From NCBI GenBank assembly GCA_902489295.1, contig CABTZM010000025.1:1-16910 (forward strand): DNA of 16,910 bases, written 5' to 3'. Under the pieces are notes generated by a model. It did not search any database. It was not told where the DNA came from and worked only from the letters and a program-made list of their open reading frames with translations. This document shows, one piece after another, positions 1-7,266 of the stretch. The DNA is from an uncultured Collinsella sp. GTDB lineage: Bacteria; Actinomycetota; Coriobacteriia; Coriobacteriales; Coriobacteriaceae. Positions within the stretch are counted from its first letter, which is position 1; each line of letters begins with the position of its first letter. The translations under genes were made by a program, and so were the position numbers.

Positions 1-75
1 GACAGGTTTATTTTGGCAGGTTTTATATGGGTAAATACCATTGAACAATTGGTGAGATAGTTTAGCTTGCCAGCA
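1..75. other. Unassigned AT-richer left edge
   Basis: This stretch is visibly richer in A and T than the rest of the window. Frame 1 on the plus strand is open from base 1 to a TAG at 58-60 (19 residues), and a strong plus-strand terminator begins 15 bases later. It could therefore be the last codons of a rightward gene that starts outside the window. The peptide is too short to recognise, and the other two plus frames also close within 45 bases, so this remains a guess. Confidence 0.2.
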
Positions 76-115
76 AAAGGGGCAACCATCTACTCGATGG
101 CCGCCCCTTTTTTTT
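76..115 (+). terminator. Intrinsic terminator, possibly bidirectional
   Basis: The arms AAAGGGGC (76-83) and GCCCCTTT (103-110) pair perfectly. Inside them CCATC (86-90) pairs with GATGG (96-100) around the loop TACTC, with an AA/CC internal mismatch. An eight-T run (108-115) follows on the plus strand, so it would stop transcription coming from the left edge. Read from the minus strand it ends in TTTT and lies directly after the stop codon of the DUF523 gene, so it may serve both directions. Confidence 0.85.
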
Positions 116-116
116 A

Positions 117-569
117 CTACTTCAACATGCTGGGGTCGAACTCGCTTGCCGGGATCACACGGTAGCCGTGGCGCAGGAGCAGGTCGACGAAAACACCGTT
201 GCCCGCGGTGAGCGTACCGCTAAAGGTGCCGTCGTAGATGTGACCCGCACCGCACGAGGGGCTGCGATCCTGAAGGATGCACGCGACTATCTCTTCCGGT
301 CCGCCTGCCTGCTCGCACATATCGAGCGCACGTTGGGCACCCAGGCGAAATTCGCGATCAACCGAGATGCCCTCGCAGGTACGAACCTCGCCGTTCACAA
401 TCTCGGACGGCTTGCGCGGCGTGGGCAGGCCGCCAAAGACCTCGGGGCACACGAGGAGGACCTCGGTCCCCGTGCGCTCGCAAGCCTCGACCAACGCGCG
501 GTGGTAGTTATCGAGCCCGTTATACTTGCAGCTCTCGCCCATCAAGCAGGCGCTCACCACGATCTTCAT
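117..569 (-). CDS. DUF523 family protein, TudS-like (putative 2-thiouracil desulfurase)
   Basis: A 150-residue protein matching the DUF523 (YbbK/TudS) family at full length. Visible family motifs are VSACLMGESCKYNG near the N terminus, CPEVFGGLPTPRKPSEI at about residues 41-57 and ILQDRSPSCG at about 98-107. Cys8, Cys41 and Cys106 are the likely counterparts of the three cysteines that hold a [4Fe-4S] cluster in characterised TudS, which desulfurates 2-thiouracil; the substrate here is not shown by the sequence. I chose the ATG at 569 because GAGAGGG stands six bases before it; an in-frame ATG at 575 and a TTG at 584 are poorly spaced from it. A 14-bp hairpin sits just upstream, between this gene and ftsH, so transcription probably comes by read-through from ftsH. 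Confidence 0.85.
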   Translation of the reverse strand: MKIVVSACLMGESCKYNGLDNYHRALVEACERTGTEVLLVCPEVFGGLPTPRKPSEIVNGEVRTCEGISVDREFRLGAQRALDMCEQAGGPEEIVACILQDRSPSCGAGHIYDGTFSGTLTAGNGVFVDLLLRHGYRVIPASEFDPSMLK

Positions 570-586
570 TTCCATCCCTCTCAAGC

Positions 587-624
587 AAAACGCCCCATTT
601 GAGAAAGCTGCTCAAATGGGGCGT
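587..624 (-). terminator. Hairpin / intrinsic terminator after ftsH
   Basis: ACGCCCCATTTGAG (590-603) and CTCAAATGGGGCGT (611-624) form a perfect 14-bp stem with a 7-base loop. On the minus strand it is followed by TTTT (587-590). It lies 26 bases past the ftsH stop and only a few bases before the Shine-Dalgarno of the DUF523 gene. The U tract is short, so termination may be partial. Confidence 0.7.
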
Positions 625-650
625 CGGCGTTTACTGGCTCGGCCGCGGCG

Positions 651-2558
651 TTACTGCTGCTTGGGCATCAGCGGGTTCTCACGCGTGAGGAGATTCATGA
701 ACTCCTCGCCCGTGATCGTCTCCTTCTTGTACAGATAACGAGCCAGCTCGTGGAGCTTGAACTTGTTTTCCTTGAGGATCTGCAGGGCGCGGTCGTGCGC
801 ATCCTCAATCAACTTGGCGACAATTGCGTCCACACGCTCGGCCGTACCGGGGGCGCAGGTGAGCGACGTATCCTGGTTGAGGTACGCATTCTGGACGGTA
901 CCGAGCGCCATCATGCCAAACTCGTCGGACATACCAAAGCGCGTCACCATGTTGCGGGCGAGCTTGGTGGCCTGCTCGATATCGTTGGCGGCGCCAGTCG
1001 TCATCTCACCAAAGATGAGCTCCTCGGCCGCACGGCCACCGCAGTAGACGGCGAGCTTGTCCAGGACCTCCTGGCGCGTGGTCAGGAAGCGCTCGTCCTC
1101 CTCGACCTGCATGGTGTAGCCCAGGGCACCGCTCGTGCGCGGAACGATGGTGATCTTCGTGACCGGCGCAGAGCCCTTCTGGCGAGCGGCAACAATGGCA
1201 TGGCCGATCTCATGGTAGGAAACGACCTGCTTCTCGTGGTCGGAAAGCACCGTGGACTTACGCTGTTGGCCGGCAATGACGACCTCCACCGACTCCTCGA
1301 AGTCGTCCTGGGTTGCACGCTTGCGACCTTCGCGAACGGCGCGCAGGGCGCCCTCGTTGATGATATTGGCCAAATCGGCGCCCGAGGCACCAGGCGTGGC
1401 GCGGGCAATCGCGGTCAGATCGATCGGCGGCTGGGTCTTCACGCTCTTGGCGTGCAGCTCAAGGATATTCTTGCGACCGGTCAAATCGGGCAGCTCGACG
1501 GGAATGCGGCGGTCAAAGCGACCGGGACGCAACAGAGCCGGGTCAAGGCTGTCGGGGCGGTTGGTGGCAGCAAGGACGACGATGCCCTTGTGGTTATCGA
1601 AGCCATCCATCTCGGTCAGCAACTGATTGAGCGTCTGCTCGCGCTCGTCGTTGCCGCTAAAGCCGCCGCCATCGCGCTTCTTACCGATGGTATCGATCTC
1701 ATCGATAAAGACGATACACGGTGCCTTTTCCTTGGCCTGCTTAAACAGGTCACGAACCTTAGCAGCGCCGCGACCGACAAACATCTCAACGAACTCAGAG
1801 CCCGAAATGCTAAAGAACGGAACACCGGCCTCGCCGGCAACAGCCTTGGCAAGCAGGGTCTTACCGGTACCCGGAGGGCCAACAAGGAGAGCACCACGCG
1901 GCAGCTTGGCGCCGATCTCCTCGTAGCGCTGCGGCTTCTCCAGAAAGTCGACGACCTCCTTGAGAGACTCCTTGGCCTCTTCCTGACCGGCGACGTCCTT
2001 AAAGGTCACGCCCACGTCCTTGGAGGCGATCACGCGCGCGCCGGACTTACCCAGTCCGCCGCCGCCAAAACCGCCGCCGCCAAAGTTCATCGACGGGCCG
2101 TCATCGCCCATAGCCTTCTTCATGCGGCGGTTGAGCCACCAACCGATGAGGAAGAAAATCGCCATGGGAAGAATGAGTGTGAGCAGGTAGTAGGTCATCA
2201 AACCCGAGTTTTTATCGGGAACGACCGACTCCAGCGAAGCGCCAGACTCAAGCACGCGATCGGTAAAGCCCGCGTCATTCGGCACACCGGTCGTCTTGTA
2301 GGCGATGTTCTCGTCCTCGCCCTTCTTGGTGTAATAAATCGAGTAATCGTCCGTGTTGTACTCGACCTTGTCGACGCTCTTCTTATCGAGCGCTTTGACA
2401 AACGTCGAGTAATCGGTCTTCGTAATCTGCTGCGTGTGACCGATGTTGGGGAACAGAACGGTCGAGAGCACGAGGTAGACGACGAAGGCGATGAGCACGT
2501 AGAGGATCATATTCCGTCTACGTTTGTTGTCATCCATCTCCATCTGCTTGAACTCCAT
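651..2558 (-). CDS. ftsH: ATP-dependent zinc metalloprotease FtsH
   Basis: A 635-residue membrane-anchored AAA+ protease that degrades misfolded and short-lived membrane and cytosolic proteins as a hexamer. Seen in order: basic N terminus, membrane segment at about 17-36, extracytoplasmic domain to about 120, second membrane segment at about 122-141, a Gly-rich linker at about 159-170, Walker A GPPGTGKT (227-234), pore motif MFVG, Walker B VFIDEI, second region of homology ATNRPDSLDPALLRPGRFDR (331-350), and zinc site HEIGH (449-453) with the third ligand Asp in GAANDIEQAT. The C-terminal tail is short. Family residues appear intact. The start is ambiguous: the ATG at 2558 lacks a clear Shine-Dalgarno, while the in-frame ATG at 2543 has GGAG nine bases upstream, which would shorten the protein by five residues. 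It is divergent from the cobA-like gene and followed by a hairpin. Confidence 0.97.
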   Translation of the reverse strand: MEFKQMEMDDNKRRRNMILYVLIAFVVYLVLSTVLFPNIGHTQQITKTDYSTFVKALDKKSVDKVEYNTDDYSIYYTKKGEDENIAYKTTGVPNDAGFTDRVLESGASLESVVPDKNSGLMTYYLLTLILPMAIFFLIGWWLNRRMKKAMGDDGPSMNFGGGGFGGGGLGKSGARVIASKDVGVTFKDVAGQEEAKESLKEVVDFLEKPQRYEEIGAKLPRGALLVGPPGTGKTLLAKAVAGEAGVPFFSISGSEFVEMFVGRGAAKVRDLFKQAKEKAPCIVFIDEIDTIGKKRDGGGFSGNDEREQTLNQLLTEMDGFDNHKGIVVLAATNRPDSLDPALLRPGRFDRRIPVELPDLTGRKNILELHAKSVKTQPPIDLTAIARATPGASGADLANIINEGALRAVREGRKRATQDDFEESVEVVIAGQQRKSTVLSDHEKQVVSYHEIGHAIVAARQKGSAPVTKITIVPRTSGALGYTMQVEEDERFLTTRQEVLDKLAVYCGGRAAEELIFGEMTTGAANDIEQATKLARNMVTRFGMSDEFGMMALGTVQNAYLNQDTSLTCAPGTAERVDAIVAKLIEDAHDRALQILKENKFKLHELARYLYKKETITGEEFMNLLTRENPLMPKQQ

Positions 2559-2575
2559 CTACTGGGGTTGATAAT

Positions 2576-2612
2576 GCTTTCTAGAATACCCAACCCGGAC
2601 GGCGATAAACCG
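2576..2612. promoter_or_regulatory. Candidate divergent promoter between ftsH and cobA-like gene
   Basis: The 77-base gap must carry at least the ftsH promoter. Around the palindrome TTCTAGAA (2579-2586) there is TAGAAT (2582-2587) reading right and TATTCT (complement of 2583-2588) reading left, each resembling a -10 hexamer. No convincing -35 element is visible for either direction, so this is a weak call. Confidence 0.3.
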
Positions 2613-2635
2613 ACGCCGGGCACGAAAGGACAGAG

Positions 2636-3121
2636 ATGGCATCACTGTAAGTCGGCAAGGTTCAAATCTATACAGGCGACGGCAAGGGCAAGACGACGGC
2701 TGCGCTGGGGCTCGCGCTGCGCGCGACGGGCTACGGGCTCGACGTTCTTAGGCTGCAGTTTGCCAAGAAACTGCACTGCGCCGAACACGATGCCGCGCCG
2801 CGCCTGGGGCCGCGCATCGTACAAGCTGACCGCGACACGCCCGAGGCTTGCGCCGCACAGATCATGGAGCTCGCATGCGAGCAGATATCACAGGTCGACG
2901 TTCTGATTTTGGACGGACTCGGCGAGGCCATGCGCCGCGGCTTCGTGACACGCGAGGATGTCGAAGCGCTGATCGCGATAAAGCCCGCCACCACGGAACT
3001 CGTGCTCACCGGCCGCGGGCTGCTGCCGTTGGCCGACCTCGCGGACTTAGTCACCGAAATGCGTCCCATCAAACACTACTTCGACGAAGGCCTCCTAGCC
3101 CGCCAAGGCATCGAATACTAA
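2636..3121 (+). pseudogene. cobA: cobA-like cob(I)alamin / cob(I)yrinate adenosyltransferase with stop at codon 5
   Basis: Codons 6-161 encode a CobA/BtuR-type corrinoid adenosyltransferase, which adenosylates the cobalt of corrinoids using ATP. Visible motifs: the P-loop variant TGDGKGKTTAALGLALRA beginning at about codon 13, LVLTGRG, LADLVTEMRPIKHYFDEGL and the closing RQGIEY. AAAGGA lies five bases before ATG 2636, a good initiation site in exactly the right frame, but the gene reads ATG GCA TCA CTG TAA GTC, so codon 5 is a stop. No ATG, GTG or TTG precedes the P-loop after it, so an intact enzyme could come only from stop read-through or a non-canonical start. The central region is shorter than in typical CobA (about 170-200 residues), and the usual LDE of the Walker B-like motif reads LDG. 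A sequencing error or a strain-specific nonsense mutation would both fit. Confidence 0.8.
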
Positions 3122-3158
3122 TTGATTCGTTTTCCGCCAACACCTACAGCTCATAAGG

Positions 3159-3227
3159 AAGTTGCGGTGGAATAGTACTTGTTTGACGGTCCGCAAGGGC
3201 TTTTCAGGAACTATTTCACCGCAACTT
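3159..3227. repeat. Imperfect palindrome between convergent genes (possible MITE/REP-like element)
   Basis: The arms at 3159-3176 (AAGTTGCGGTGGAATAGT) and 3210-3227 (ACTATTTCACCGCAACTT) pair over 18 bp with a single G-U. A second small stem, CTTG (3178-3181) with CAAG (3194-3197), lies in the loop. The element sits between the ends of the rightward cobA-like gene and the leftward MATE gene. Neither exit has a U tract, so it does not look like a classical intrinsic terminator. Length and structure suggest an interspersed repeat or an RNA-stabilising structure; whether it recurs elsewhere cannot be seen from one window. Confidence 0.6.
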
Positions 3228-3250
3228 ATCAGGGGTATCCGACGGATGAG

Positions 3251-4600
3251 CTAGGCGGTGGCGCGACCTAGCCAGTTGCCGCTGTGGTGGTAGATGGTGA
3301 ACATGGTTGCGGTGATGAGCCAGGTTACGGGGTAGACCAGCAGTAGATGCTCGAGCGACGGATCGAAGGGCATGATCGCAAACACCCAAATCACTCTGAG
3401 TACGACGGTGCCAAAGATGGTGAGCATCATAGGCTGCAGACTCACGCCGGCGCCGCGGATGGAACCCGAGGCGTTCTCGATAATCGAGAAAATCGCATAG
3501 AACGGCGCAATGAAATGGAGGATGGTCGTGGTGTACGCCGAAATCGAAGCATCGTCGACAAACAGACGCGACAACGGACCCGAGAACACCAGCAGCACGG
3601 CAGACAGGCCACCAATGAGCATAAACGACAGCACGAGCGACGTATGGTAGCCCTTGCGCATGCGCTCGTAGTTGCGCGCGCCAAAGTTCTGCGCCGAGAA
3701 CGTAGTGATCGATACGCCGAGCGCCTCGGTCACCATCCAGATAATGCCATCCAGGCGCCCAGATAGACCCCAAGCAGTCGTGACATCGGCGCCAAACGAA
3801 TTAACCGACACCTGGATCAGCACGTTCGAGATCGAATAGGCAGCCGATTGAAAACCGAGTGGCAGACCACACGAGATCATACTCTTGCAAATACCGCGAT
3901 CGATACCGAGCTTAGACAGCGAAAGACGCCATGCACCCGGAGCGCGCATCATGCGCAACACGATCATCGTTGCATTGGAGCAAATGGTCAGCGCCACCGC
4001 GATGCCGCAGCCCAGCGCCTCCATATGCAACACAGCGACAAAAATGATATCCAGCACCACGTTAACCAGGCAGCCAGAGGCAATGATCACGGCGGGGCCG
4101 CGCGTGTCGCCCACGGCACGCAGCAGTGCGGTTCCCATATTAAGCAGCAGTGCCGCAACCATCGCGGCAAAATAACAGCGAGCATAGGCCACGCCCTCGG
4201 CCAATAGTTCATGCGGCGTGTTCATAAGCACCAGCATGGGCTCAACGAACACTATGCCAAGAATCGAGAAAGCGATACCGCCCACCAGCGCGAGCGTCAT
4301 GGCTGTATGGACCGAACGACTCAGTCGCTCATCATCGTGCTGGCCAAAATACTGACCGGTAATGACCGCGCAGCCGGCGCCGACGCCAACGCAAAAGCCA
4401 ATGCAGAGCTCGGTGAGCACCATCGTGGCTTGAATGCCACCCAGCGCGAGCTTGCCGCCAAACTGGCCAACGATATACGTACCGATAAGCGTGTAGGCCT
4501 GCTGAAAAAACGAACTAAAAAAGATGGGAACGCACAGCGACAGCAGCTGTTGCCAAATGACACCCTGCGTTACATCGATAGCCGTAGATTTCTTAGCCAC
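3251..4600 (-). CDS. MATE family efflux transporter
   Basis: A 449-residue polytopic membrane protein of the MATE (multidrug and toxin extrusion) family, which exports organic compounds using a sodium or proton gradient. The N terminus has the family look: a short polar lead (AKKSTAIDVTQG), then WQQLLSLCVPIFFSSFFQQAY. Alternating hydrophobic segments fit 12 membrane helices, and the two halves carry related patterns such as GQYFGQ and SAQNFGARNYERM. Length is normal. I chose the GTG at 4600 because GGGGAGGG lies just upstream; the open frame extends back to a TTG at 4633, which has no ribosome binding site. The transported substrate cannot be deduced. It stands alone, about 125 bases downstream of the RNA methyltransferase gene in the same orientation. 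Confidence 0.92.
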   Translation of the reverse strand: MAKKSTAIDVTQGVIWQQLLSLCVPIFFSSFFQQAYTLIGTYIVGQFGGKLALGGIQATMVLTELCIGFCVGVGAGCAVITGQYFGQHDDERLSRSVHTAMTLALVGGIAFSILGIVFVEPMLVLMNTPHELLAEGVAYARCYFAAMVAALLLNMGTALLRAVGDTRGPAVIIASGCLVNVVLDIIFVAVLHMEALGCGIAVALTICSNATMIVLRMMRAPGAWRLSLSKLGIDRGICKSMISCGLPLGFQSAAYSISNVLIQVSVNSFGADVTTAWGLSGRLDGIIWMVTEALGVSITTFSAQNFGARNYERMRKGYHTSLVLSFMLIGGLSAVLLVFSGPLSRLFVDDASISAYTTTILHFIAPFYAIFSIIENASGSIRGAGVSLQPMMLTIFGTVVLRVIWVFAIMPFDPSLEHLLLVYPVTWLITATMFTIYHHSGNWLGRATA

Positions 4601-4725
4601 ACGCCCTCCCCGCCAACGTATGTTAAACAACAAAACGGCAATTTAAGACCAAAGCAAATACCAGCTTAGCACCGACCGGCGTCGACCGAAACACCCCGAA
4701 TCAGAGCCCAGTGCAAAATATCTGC

Positions 4726-5640
4726 CTAGTGATACAAACCCGGCTGGTAGTGATACTCATTGCTCACGTGCGGGCACAGCTGCCAAAAGGCGACGGCGCT
4801 CGCCGCGGCCACGTTGAGCGAATCGACCCCGTGCGCCATCGGAATGCGCACCGCGTGGTCACAGCCGGCAATGGTCTTGGCGCCCAAGCCGGCACCCTCG
4901 GTGCCCATAAAAATCGCCAAGCGATCAATCTTCCGCAGTACAGGATCATCAAGCGAAACGGAGTCGTCCGTCAGCGCCATCGCAGCGCACGAAAAACCGG
5001 CTTCGTGCAGTGCCGCCAGGCCATCGTGCGGCCACACACGAGCCTCGCTGCCAATACGCGTCCACGGCACCTGAAACACCGTGCCCATGCTCACGCGGGC
5101 CGAGCGACGGTACAGCGGGTCGCAGCACGTCGGACTGACCAAAATACCGTCGACATTGAGCGCGGCGGCCGAGCGGAAAATCGCACCCACGTTCGTGTGG
5201 TCGACAATCCCCTCGAGCACGCACACGCGCACCGGGCGCTCCCCCGCCGCCTCGACGACGCCACCCAAGAACTCATCAACCGGAATCTGCCGCGGGCGAC
5301 GAAACGCCGCGAGCGCACCGCGCGTCACGTTAAAGCCCGTCAGCTGCTCCATGAGTTCCATGGAAGCCACGAACACAGGAACCGGACCTGCGCCCTCGCG
5401 CACAACCAGACGCTCAAACAGCGGCATCATCTGGTCGAGCCAGCGTTCGCCCAAAAGAAAGCTCACCGGCTCGTATCCGGCACGCACCGCGCGCTCAATA
5501 ACCTTGGCACTCTCGGCGATAAAGATGCCCTTTTGCGGCTCTAGCACGCAGCGCAGCTCGCGCTCGGTCAGTCGCACGTAGGCATCGAGCCGCTCGTCCT
5601 CGAGCGAATCAATTCGCAGAACCTCAACGGCATCAGTCAT
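4726..5640 (-). CDS. TrmH/SpoU-family RNA 2'-O-ribose methyltransferase
   Basis: A 304-residue SPOUT-class enzyme predicted to methylate a ribose 2'-hydroxyl in rRNA or tRNA using S-adenosylmethionine. The three SpoU motifs are clear: DHTNVGAIFRSAAAL around residue 150, FMGTEGAGL around 245 and IPMAHGVDSLNVAAASAVAF around 266-285; the latter two build the trefoil-knot cofactor site. An N-terminal domain (about 1-110, including ELRCVLEPQKGIFIAESAKV) resembles the substrate-binding domain of the family. The ATG at 5640 is preferred because GCAGG lies about five bases upstream; the frame continues to an upstream start at 5673 with no Shine-Dalgarno. Its exact RNA target is not recognisable. It follows folA after about 110 bases that contain a weak hairpin. 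Confidence 0.9.
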   Translation of the reverse strand: MTDAVEVLRIDSLEDERLDAYVRLTERELRCVLEPQKGIFIAESAKVIERAVRAGYEPVSFLLGERWLDQMMPLFERLVVREGAGPVPVFVASMELMEQLTGFNVTRGALAAFRRPRQIPVDEFLGGVVEAAGERPVRVCVLEGIVDHTNVGAIFRSAAALNVDGILVSPTCCDPLYRRSARVSMGTVFQVPWTRIGSEARVWPHDGLAALHEAGFSCAAMALTDDSVSLDDPVLRKIDRLAIFMGTEGAGLGAKTIAGCDHAVRIPMAHGVDSLNVAAASAVAFWQLCPHVSNEYHYQPGLYH

Positions 5641-5686
5641 AGCAGCCTGCCCGCACCCTTCTTTACAGCACATCTATACCAAACGA

Positions 5687-5705
5687 GGCGACGCTAAGCG
5701 CCGCC
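5687..5705 (-). terminator. Weak hairpin downstream of folA
   Basis: GGCGACGC (5687-5694) and GCGCCGCC (5698-5705) form an 8-bp stem with one G-U pair and a three-base loop. On the minus strand the following bases read TCGTTTGG, so the U tract is poor. It could be an inefficient terminator between folA and the methyltransferase gene. Confidence 0.35.
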
Positions 5706-5749
5706 CCATACATTCAATCAACCCGATGATACCGTTCACACCAGGCGAT

Positions 5750-6268
5750 TTACGCATCAACGCGACGATACGTCACGAACTCATAATCGAGGCCTTCGTC
5801 ACCCTCGCCCGCGGAAATCGTGGCAACCCCTTCGCGCCGCACAACTTCCCACGCGGGGTCGGCGTCCAAATTGGGAAAATATGTGTCCACGGGATGGACG
5901 CAGTGGTTGTGCGTGACCTCGGCCTCGGCACAATACGGCAAAAACTGCCGATAGACATCGCCGCCGCCGATCACCCACGCAACGGGCTCATCGGCAACCG
6001 CGGCGAGCGCCTCGTCGATGCTATGCACCACGTCGACGCCTTCGACAGCAAAATCCTCGTCGCGGGTAAGCACGATATTGCGACGGTTCTTGAGTGGACG
6101 CCCACCGGGAAAACTCAGCAGCGTCTTGCGCCCCATGATGACCGGGCAGCCCTTGGTGCAGGCCACAAAATGGCGCATGTCGGCGCGATTGGACACCACC
6201 ATGTCGCCCTCGCACCCAATGCCCCAGTCATCGCACACGGCGACAATGGCAGAAAGCTTACACGTCAT
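5750..6268 (-). CDS. folA: Dihydrofolate reductase
   Basis: A 172-residue dihydrofolate reductase, which reduces dihydrofolate to tetrahydrofolate with NADPH and so recycles the folate oxidised by thymidylate synthase. Seen: AIVAVCDDWGIGCEGDM with the Met20-type loop, Asp30 in SNRADMRHF at the position of the catalytic acid, the NADPH-binding MGRKTLLSFPGGRPL (45-59) and NIVLTRD, and VIGGGDVYRQFLP (99-111). The usual LPW before the catalytic region reads MVV, a variation known in some Gram-positive enzymes. The ATG at 6268 is chosen because AGGTGG lies five bases upstream and overlaps the thyA stop, which implies translational coupling; a GTG at 6277 immediately after that stop is less likely. 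Confidence 0.95.
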   Translation of the reverse strand: MTCKLSAIVAVCDDWGIGCEGDMVVSNRADMRHFVACTKGCPVIMGRKTLLSFPGGRPLKNRRNIVLTRDEDFAVEGVDVVHSIDEALAAVADEPVAWVIGGGDVYRQFLPYCAEAEVTHNHCVHPVDTYFPNLDADPAWEVVRREGVATISAGEGDEGLDYEFVTYRRVDA

Positions 6269-6277
6269 GAGTACCAC

Positions 6278-7126
6278 CTACACCGCAATGGGGATGTTCT
6301 TGACCTGCGGACCGTGCTCGTAGCCCTCCACGATCAGGTCATCGGTCGTAAACGCATAGAAATCGTGCACGTCGGGGTTCAGCGTTACCTTGGGCGCCGC
6401 AAACTGCGGGCGCTCGATAAGCTCACGGACGATATCGACGTGGCGGTCGTAAATGTGGGCATCGGCAATCACATGCAGCAGCTCACCCGGAATCATATCG
6501 ACCGACTGTGCGACCATCATCAGCAAGATGGCGTACTGGCACACATTCCAGTTGTTCGCGGCCAAAATGTCCTGGCTGCGCTGGTTGAGAATCATATTGA
6601 GCGTTGGCTTGTCGTCCTGCGGACGCTGCGTCACGTTATACGTCACGCTGTACGCGCACGGATACAGGTGCATCTCGGACAAATCGCTAAACACATACGT
6701 GTTGGTCATGATGCGGCGACTGTACGGAGTATGCTTGAGGTCGTACAGCACGCGGTCCATCTGGTCAAAGTCGCCCTCGGCATAATGGCTCTTCTGGCCA
6801 ATCTGGTATCCGTAGGCCTTGCCGATGGAACCGGTCTCGTCGGCCCACTCATCCCAGATATGGCTGTTGAGGTCATGGACGTTATTGGACTTCTTTTGAT
6901 AGATCCACAGGATCTCGTCCATGGCGGACTTGAGCGCCGTGCGGCGCAGGGTAAGCGCGGGGAACTCCTCGCGCAGGTCGTAGCGCGCCGTGACGCCAAA
7001 GTTTTTAATGGTATAGGCAGGGGTGCCGTCCTCCCACACCGGGCGGACCTTTTGGCCCTCGGTGGTGGTGCCATGGTCCAAGATATCGCGGCACATGGTT
7101 ACAAACTGTTGATCAGCTTTGCTCAT
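6278..7126 (-). CDS. thyA: Thymidylate synthase (ThyA type)
   Basis: A 282-residue folate-dependent thymidylate synthase, which methylates dUMP to dTMP and yields dihydrofolate. Seen: EILWIYQKKSNNVHDLN, HIWDEWADETGSIGKAYGYQ (89-108), SRR at 136-138, the active-site Cys157 in LYPCAY, the phosphate-binding QRS (182-184) followed by D186, Asn194 and AHIYDRHVD. The histidine that normally follows the catalytic cysteine is Ala158, and the G-x-PFN stretch reads ANNWN. As far as I remember, the Bacillus subtilis/phi3T-like ThyA subgroup also has PC followed by a non-His residue. AGGAGGG just before the ATG is a strong ribosome binding site. It precedes folA in one transcript. Confidence 0.96.
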   Translation of the reverse strand: MSKADQQFVTMCRDILDHGTTTEGQKVRPVWEDGTPAYTIKNFGVTARYDLREEFPALTLRRTALKSAMDEILWIYQKKSNNVHDLNSHIWDEWADETGSIGKAYGYQIGQKSHYAEGDFDQMDRVLYDLKHTPYSRRIMTNTYVFSDLSEMHLYPCAYSVTYNVTQRPQDDKPTLNMILNQRSQDILAANNWNVCQYAILLMMVAQSVDMIPGELLHVIADAHIYDRHVDIVRELIERPQFAAPKVTLNPDVHDFYAFTTDDLIVEGYEHGPQVKNIPIAV

Positions 7127-7160
7127 TGACCCTCCTGTCAGTCGCCTACAAGCGAGATTC

Positions 7161-7166
7161 ATTGTA
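7161..7166 (-). promoter_or_regulatory. Candidate -10 element for thyA-folA
   Basis: The minus strand reads TACAAT here, five of six matches to TATAAT, 34 bases before the thyA start. No good -35 hexamer is visible 16-18 bases upstream, so only the -10 is proposed. It lies about 48 bases from the nearer TGACATATGCCA palindrome. Confidence 0.35.
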
Positions 7167-7211
7167 GCCCAGGCGCACGCGGCCCCACAGCCCAAACATA
7201 AGCCCTCATTT

Positions 7212-7227
7212 TCTGACATATGCCAGA
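7212..7227. promoter_or_regulatory. Upstream operator-like palindrome (site 1)
   Basis: TCTGACATATGCCAGA is a 16-base inverted repeat with a single imperfect position. Its core, TGACATATGCCA (7214-7225), differs by one base from the perfect palindrome at 7267-7278. It lies just upstream of the candidate -35 of the DUF134-NifX gene. Likely a regulator-binding site. Confidence 0.6.
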
Positions 7228-7233
7228 AATTCC

Positions 7234-7261
7234 TTGCACAAATCCGCACGTTCGCTATTCT
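7234..7261 (+). promoter_or_regulatory. Candidate promoter of the DUF134-NifX gene
   Basis: TTGCAC (7234-7239) and TATTCT (7256-7261) resemble -35 and -10 hexamers with a 16-base spacer. Transcription would start near 7268, inside palindrome site 2, leaving a leader of about 25 bases with GGAG before ATG 7293. Confidence 0.5.
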
Positions 7262-7266
7262 ATTGT

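Noticed and set aside
750..2906. 718-codon open frame on the plus strand, antisense to ftsH
   Set aside because: It lies opposite a complete, unmistakable ftsH; the translation is low-complexity and has no recognisable domain. GC-rich codon use leaves antisense frames open by chance.
3216..3773. 185-codon minus-strand frame overlapping the MATE gene end
   Set aside because: Out of frame with the MATE transporter and without any recognisable domain; His/Arg-rich shadow.
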